NCBI GenBank assembly: GCA_900312665.1
Contig: ONZQ02000003.1
Location: forward strand, 454,648 to 518,647
Source: Cephalotrichum gorgonifer
Taxonomy: Eukaryota; Ascomycota; Sordariomycetes; Microascales; Microascaceae
DNA: 64,000 bases
Reading direction: 5' to 3'
The translations under genes were made by a program, and so were the position numbers. A model generated the notes under the pieces. It was not told the DNA's origin and did not search any database. It was given only the letters and a program-made list of their open reading frames with translations. The stretch's first letter is position 1. Every line of letters begins with the position of its first letter. Shown piece after piece: positions 59,653-64,000 of the stretch.

Positions 59653-61225
59653 CGCCACAGAGGCCTCTTAGGTGGGGCAGGACCTGGCGGACGGGGAAAG
59701 AGAGGGTTGCCCCTCTCTATAAGCGCCGGTCAGAATTCCGGCTCGTTGTCGCGGAGCAGATATAATCCGTCGAGAAGGGCGGCTCTTTTGATTATACATA
59801 AGCGGAAACGGGAGAAGGGTGGTTGGGCGAAGAATGCGTCGCGGCGAGGGTCGTCGAGAAGAGTTGGGGGACGGGACCCGCGAGGTGTGTGTTGGAATGA
59901 AAAGAAGTCGGGGACGCGAAAGAGGGACCATAGGCTGCGGGCGACACGAAAAGAAGAGGAGAGGCAGGCGGCACAGTCGTCGGCGGTGGCTAAGGTAAGA
60001 TACTCGTTGCTGTACTACGTTCTCCGTAGGCGCCGACAATTGTTGGGCACAGAGGCTGTGAATGTGTGGAGAAACGATCTACGCCGATCCCGTAGTTTGG
60101 ATTTTATAAATATATCAAGGAGAGAGAGAATAGAGTCAGGATGAATTGAAGAGGCGGGGGTTGACGTCCGCCCTTGCGCCTCCCATCAAGGTGGCTTTAC
60201 AAAAAGCAAACCCGATCGATTGAGTGAGCGAGTGTACGGACGTGAGTCTGGATGGAAAGGGGAAATGGCTGCGCGGAGGAGACTGGAGACTTGGCATGGT
60301 ACACCCATCCAACCTTGCAAGCACGCGGAGACAACGGGCGGGCTGCTTGTATTACCCGCCAACTGGCGCTGAACAATACCCCACCCAACTCACGCCCATG
60401 ACACCCTGGCTCATTAATGTGCAGCCTGCAGGTGGTTGTAATACATTGAATACTGGAAGGTGCACCTTCTCGTCTTCACCCTGGTCTTCCATGACATAAA
60501 AACCACCTGGGTGTACTTTAGTACTCATGCAAGTATTATGTACCCGTGAATTCGAGCAGGCATTAACAGGAATAAATAAACTGTGGAATTAAATCGGGCA
60601 GTGCATGTTGTTTCCGCTAGTTTCGCCCAGCATACTTTATCAATGAGAATGATTGCCATAAGATTACCAGGAGCTTGGCCAATGACCGCACTCGTTTCCC
60701 GACCTGTCTCGGACTCGCTTATTCAACACGTTTGGAGTCCTGAAGGGGCAGCGCAGACGTCACAAGCAAAAAAAAAAAGTCAGGACCCAGTGGGTCAGTT
60801 GCAGCCAGTTCAGCTCGGGCCTGCTAGTACAGGCTGCCTCCCCCTCCGTTCCCTCACTTCATGCAGCTAACTCCCGTTTCTTGATTTGCGACGCGGCTCA
60901 CTCTGTAGTACTAAAGTACACTAGGTACTCGTCGATTATCATTCACCCCTCCACACATACTCCTCCCAAAGCTTCAATCAACGGCCACCATTCAAAAGGT
61001 CGGCAGAGCTTCACCTCCTCCACCCGATCGCAAGCTCTTCATCTTTTCTTATTACTTCGTTTCGCTTTCCTCAACCTCTACAACCACCCCATCTTTCATT
61101 TCGCCGCTGTAGTGGTTCCCCGCTGAACAGAACACAATTGAAAATGCGACGATAAAGAAACTCTCGAGACCCTTCCCAAAAACGCCCCGAACGAAAACAA
61201 ACGTCTTCGACACGCCCATCCCGCG
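59653..61225. promoter_or_regulatory. divergent promoter region (SRF1-like / K+-H+ exchange-related)
   Basis: The 1.57 kb separate genes pointing away from each other and should contain both promoters. The side next to 61226 is C/T-rich on the plus strand, as fungal leaders are. A 197-codon frame at 59551-60144 overlaps the SRF1-like gene in antisense and is not supported. No other feature was recognised. Confidence 0.5.
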
Positions 61226-62152
61226 ATGCGCCTCGTCCTCCTCCCCATCTCGAGCAAGAGGACCCTCCTATATTGTATCCGCACCACCCAGGCCACCCCC
61301 GGCCGCCCCCTTAGCTTCGTCGACAAGACTACCGCCAGGGTCGCCAAGGTCTGGGCCGACTGGGAGCGCAAGGAATCGGGCTGGCAGCGCAAGGTCGTTG
61401 AGTATGGTAACCATGCGCTGAGGAGGATCCCCTACCAGGAGTGGGGGCTCAAATCCGTCCCGCCCCTCTCGGCGCGCCGGAGGAGCGAGGAGTTGACCGG
61501 AAAGGACAAGGTCGAGCTGGTCTTCCCCGGGTCGGTGCTGGGGCTCGGTGAGGCGGAGAAGGTGTTGCACAGGTTAGGGTCCGAGAGGGACGCCCTGCAC
61601 CGGATGAGGCTCATGTGGTGCTTCATTGGGATGCCCATCACGGCGCCCGTTGCCCTCATTCCCGTGTAAGTTACCCCTTTTCTTTGAACTCTAGACCTGC
61701 ACCTCGGTTGTATTGATGAGATGCCTAGGATTCCTAACCTGCCTTTCTTCTATTTGGTGTACCGCGCATGGTCACACTGGAGAGCCATAAAGGGCGGCCA
61801 GCACGTCCAGTTCCTCGTCAAGAACAAGCTCCTCTCCCTAGCCCCCTCGCCCATCCTGGACGCCATATACGCAAGCCCGAAGCTACAAGCGGCGAAACTC
61901 CCTCCCCACCCCATCGTCGGAGATGAATCTTCCGCCGAGAAAGCCTCTCACGACGTGAAAGCGGAAGGAGGAGATGCGCCTGAGGAAACTGCGGCCGGGG
62001 AAATGCCCGAGAAGATCCTGGTAACAAAGGAAATCGGAAGGCAACTGAGCGAAGCCCTCGAACATCCCGAGATTGAGGTGGAGATCGAGCGCGCCTTGTG
62101 GCAGGTCGAGCAGCAGAGGGAAAAAGAAAAGGCGAACGCGGGGCAGCACTAA
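61226..62152 (+). CDS. mitochondrial K+/H+ exchange-related protein (YDL183C-like)
   Basis: Member of the Mit_KHE1 family, whose yeast member YDL183C has been linked to K+/H+ exchange across the inner mitochondrial membrane. Two exons, 61226-61665 and 61729-62152, give 287 aa. The phase-2 join restores LIPVIPNLPFFYLVYRAWSHWRA, the family's most conserved stretch. The N-terminus (MRLVLLPISSKRTLLYC) is basic and hydrophobic and could be part of an import signal. Around residues 130-165 lies a hydrophobic segment that may form one or two membrane helices. The C-terminal part is acidic and helical (SEALEHPEIEVEIERALWQVEQQ). Direct transport activity has not been shown for the family as far as I know; it may be a regulator. 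It converges on the next gene, 391 bp away. Confidence 0.85.
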
Positions 62153-62543
62153 AAACCAAATGAGCGGGGAGCGTAGTAGCTTCCCTGCTCTCCCGTTCTT
62201 TGGCAGAGCTGCCAGTGTTGTGTATTGTACGTGTACGTGGATACCCCTCACTCAAATGAGACGAAATCAATAATAGAGAAAGATCTTCACTTGTTTATCT
62301 GCTATGTCGCCTGCCTCTGCTTTACGAACCTTCTGCCTTCGTGGCTCGGGATATACAAGCCAGGCGCATGCATATACAACCATAGATGAGATGATGAAAC
62401 TATCGCCAAATTGCGACGTAAACACTGCCCTATTCCCTTCCCGCGTCAAGGATCTCTTCTATCTCCTCTGTCTCGGACCCCTCCCCCCTGCCTTCCCCTA
62501 ATCCGGAGAAAATATAGACAGGGTCAGCATCATGTTGCTATCC
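62153..62543. other. convergent 3' intergenic region
   Basis: The 391 bases separate two converging genes and should hold both 3' UTRs. AATAATAGAG at about 62270 may serve as an A-rich processing signal for the plus-strand gene. No gene is supported. Confidence 0.5.
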
Positions 62544-63509
62544 TTAAGCAATGTTATCATCCTCTGACGAGCCGAGGTCGACAGCCGCACCGAGGCCCCG
62601 CTCGCTGCCCCGGGGACCAGGGGAGGGAATATGATCCTGGCCGGCCATACCGTTGGATGCTCGCGAAGGTCCATTGACGGGAGGGCCTGGGGAGGCGAGT
62701 CTCATCTGCATCCATGATTCGGGGCGATGAATCATTTGGGTGCTCCTCGTGAGGCGGGGTCTCTCTCTTCTTGGAGCCTGGGCGGAGTTGAGGCCGTCGA
62801 TCTCGATCATGGCGGAGTTGGAGGTCGTCGTGGTATTCGGGCTCTCAATCCCGGCGGCGAGATCCAATATTCGACCCCGCGGGATGATTTCGATGTGCTC
62901 TCCGATAAGGCCGGCCCCACCGTCGTCATCGTTGTGGTCAGCAATCGTGTACTCAACATCCTGCATACCGTCCATATTCTCGAAGATGCTCTCGGTGGCA
63001 ATGCCACTATTCTCATGGCCATCCCGGTCGGCCGAATCCTCTCCGTCATCCTCTTCCCTTCGAAGGTATAAGGGGATATTCGGAAGCCAGTGACGCCCAC
63101 CCCAGTGGTCAACGTCCGGCCGGTCATCCTCAGTATCGCTCGGTTCCTCGTCCACCTCGTCGTCGCCAAAGCCGTCATCCGGCCATTCATCCATCAACAT
63201 CGGGACATCGCCGTCACAATCCAGCTCTATGTCTCGGGGCGAAAGGGGAGGGGCTTCGGTGTAGTAGTACGCGACGTTTCCTGCTCCGTCGTCGACCTCC
63301 ACCTCTAAATCCAATTTCTTGGTCTGCTCCCACGCGACAGCTCCTTTGACCCTTAGGAGTAGTTCACCGATGCCAACGCTCTTGTGCTTATGGCGTCTTC
63401 TGAGGATGTTGATCGGTGGCGGGGGTGATCTGGGTGAGGTTGGTGGTGACGGGTTGAGAGGAGAGGACACTCGGGGCGTGTGGCGTAGGATTAGGGCCAT
63501 GTCGGACAT
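62544..63509 (-). CDS. hypothetical acidic protein
   Basis: Uninterrupted frame of 321 aa beginning MSDMALILRHTPR. I do not recognise the family. The N-terminus is Pro/Ser-rich and then basic (INILRRRHKHKSVGIGELLLRVKG). Residues from about 85 to 185 are strongly acidic: DLEVEVDDGAG, DIELDCDGDVPMLMDEWPDD, EVDEEPSDTEDDRPDVD. A short conserved-looking core, WGGRHWLPNIPLYLRREEDD, lies within. The C-terminus is Pro/Gly/Ser-rich and ends SSEDDNIA. No membrane segment or signal peptide is visible, so a nuclear or cytosolic location is likely. The frame is open further upstream to 63689, but that codon is TTG; 63509 is the first ATG. Confidence 0.6.
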   Translation of the reverse strand: MSDMALILRHTPRVSSPLNPSPPTSPRSPPPPINILRRRHKHKSVGIGELLLRVKGAVAWEQTKKLDLEVEVDDGAGNVAYYYTEAPPLSPRDIELDCDGDVPMLMDEWPDDGFGDDEVDEEPSDTEDDRPDVDHWGGRHWLPNIPLYLRREEDDGEDSADRDGHENSGIATESIFENMDGMQDVEYTIADHNDDDGGAGLIGEHIEIIPRGRILDLAAGIESPNTTTTSNSAMIEIDGLNSAQAPRRERPRLTRSTQMIHRPESWMQMRLASPGPPVNGPSRASNGMAGQDHIPSPGPRGSERGLGAAVDLGSSEDDNIA

Positions 63510-63763
63510 TTTTGTTGATATTTTCCTTTTGCTACCGAGATGGGAAAGTACCTTGTCAAGGAGGTCATCCCAGAAGCTAAAAAGGAGAAAAATCTTGGAT
63601 ATGTGCTCGCTTGTTGTGTTCGCAAGTGTGATGAAGTAAGGGGGGCAGTTGCACTCTTGGGGAGCAGTGCTAGAGCTGTGGTATGGCAAGGATTAGACAC
63701 CCGGCACGAAGAGGAAGATTCCCGTCGAGATTTGAGGTTCTTTGTTCTTCACTTAGGCCAAAG
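63510..63763. other. short intergenic stretch
   Basis: About 250 bases upstream of the acidic-protein gene, presumably its promoter and leader. Nothing else was seen. Confidence 0.4.
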
Positions 63764-63958
63764 TTAATAGTTCCAGGTGGGAAGGTGGGAATCGTTCCTG
63801 CCAAATTGAGAACCGCCACTATTGTTCCAGTCACGGTTGCCATGAAGCTCCAACTCCAGCTCCAGCTCTAGCCCCAGCCCTAGCTCTTCCTTGCCATAAG
63901 GCTCTGGGTCCAGCTTGTCAGTCCTGAACTTCTCCCAAAAGAACTCCCTAATCGCCAT
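63764..63958 (-). CDS. possible short or partial ORF with Leu-Glu repeat
   Basis: A 64-codon frame begins MAIREFFWEKFRTDKLDPEP, contains a short alternating Leu-Glu run and ends at a TAA. An in-frame TGA lies two codons ahead of the ATG, so it is either a complete short gene or an exon spliced from a gene continuing past the window edge. No family is recognised. The Leu-Glu run comes from a CTGGAG hexamer repeat. Confidence 0.25.
   Translation of the reverse strand: MAIREFFWEKFRTDKLDPEPYGKEELGLGLELELELELHGNRDWNNSGGSQFGRNDSHLPTWNY
63849..63885. repeat. degenerate CTCCAG hexamer repeat
   Basis: Five to six tandem CTCCAG-like units, with changes to CTCTAG and CCCCAG, give the Leu-Glu run on the minus strand. 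Confidence 0.7.
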
Positions 63959-64000
63959 AGTTCATCACAGGCAAACCCTTCTGTTCTTATTCTGGAGTTA
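63959..64000. other. window edge
   Basis: Too short to interpret; may be upstream sequence of the short ORF. Confidence 0.3.

Noticed and set aside
59551..60144. 197-codon plus-strand frame
   Set aside because: It overlaps the first exon of the SRF1-like gene in antisense and has Arg-rich composition typical of a shadow frame.
53586..64000. Biosynthetic or defence gene cluster
   Set aside because: All recognised genes are housekeeping or signalling genes without backbone enzymes, transporters or NLR-type proteins.

Overview
The window is nuclear DNA of a filamentous ascomycete, most likely a Sordariomycete. Coding sequence is GC-rich. Genes are split by short introns (about 50-150 bp, longest about 320 bp) with CTRAC-like branch points. 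The proteins are typical of filamentous fungi: a group III G-alpha of the GNA-3/GanB/MagA type, a Hog1/OS-2/SakA MAP kinase with a TGY loop, a fungal TMEM16 of 735 aa, and a PAG1/Mor2 morphogenesis protein. Intergenic spaces are long (0.4-4.8 kb), and most of the window's non-coding DNA holds no recognisable gene. I worked out the exon models by hand, joining splice sites so that the frame and family conservation are kept.

Layout. 1-8.65 kb: PAG1/Mor2/Furry (-). 10.35-12.70 kb: NADPH-cytochrome P450 reductase (+), divergent from PAG1. 17.53-19.74 kb: two-RRM RBMS-like RNA-binding protein (+). 20.56-23.49 kb: TMEM16 channel/scramblase (+). 27.19-30.45 kb: SH3 protein with five 33-bp repeats (+). 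34.95-36.45 kb: G-alpha (+). 39.03-42.20 kb: glycogen phosphorylase (+). 42.51-42.63 kb: a dispersed, divergent 5S rRNA gene (+). 46.53-48.20 kb: Hog1-type MAPK (+). 50.96-53.59 kb: AVL9 (+). 54.23-57.07 kb: SCF cullin CUL1/CdcA (-). 58.44-59.65 kb: SRF1-like membrane protein (-). 61.23-62.15 kb: mitochondrial K+/H+ exchange-related protein (+). 62.54-63.51 kb: acidic unknown protein (-). 63.76-63.96 kb: possible short ORF (-).

The genes are housekeeping and signalling genes, not a biosynthetic cluster. There is a loose theme: the G-alpha (nutrient sensing/cAMP), glycogen phosphorylase (reserve mobilisation) and Hog1 (osmotic/oxidative stress) lie in tandem on one strand, and AGGGG stress-element cores cluster upstream of the phosphorylase. 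SRF1, AVL9 and TMEM16 act at membranes in other fungi; a joint role here is not implied.

I found no CRISPR array, intact transposon, tRNA gene or convincing novel system. The observations most worth following are the divergent 5S gene with paired helix changes, sense-strand poly(C) runs just inside the 5' end of introns in several genes, an over-represented TACTCGTA word confined to non-coding DNA, very short exons (16 and 17 nt) that simple ORF calling misses, and choices of start or acceptor that change protein termini.
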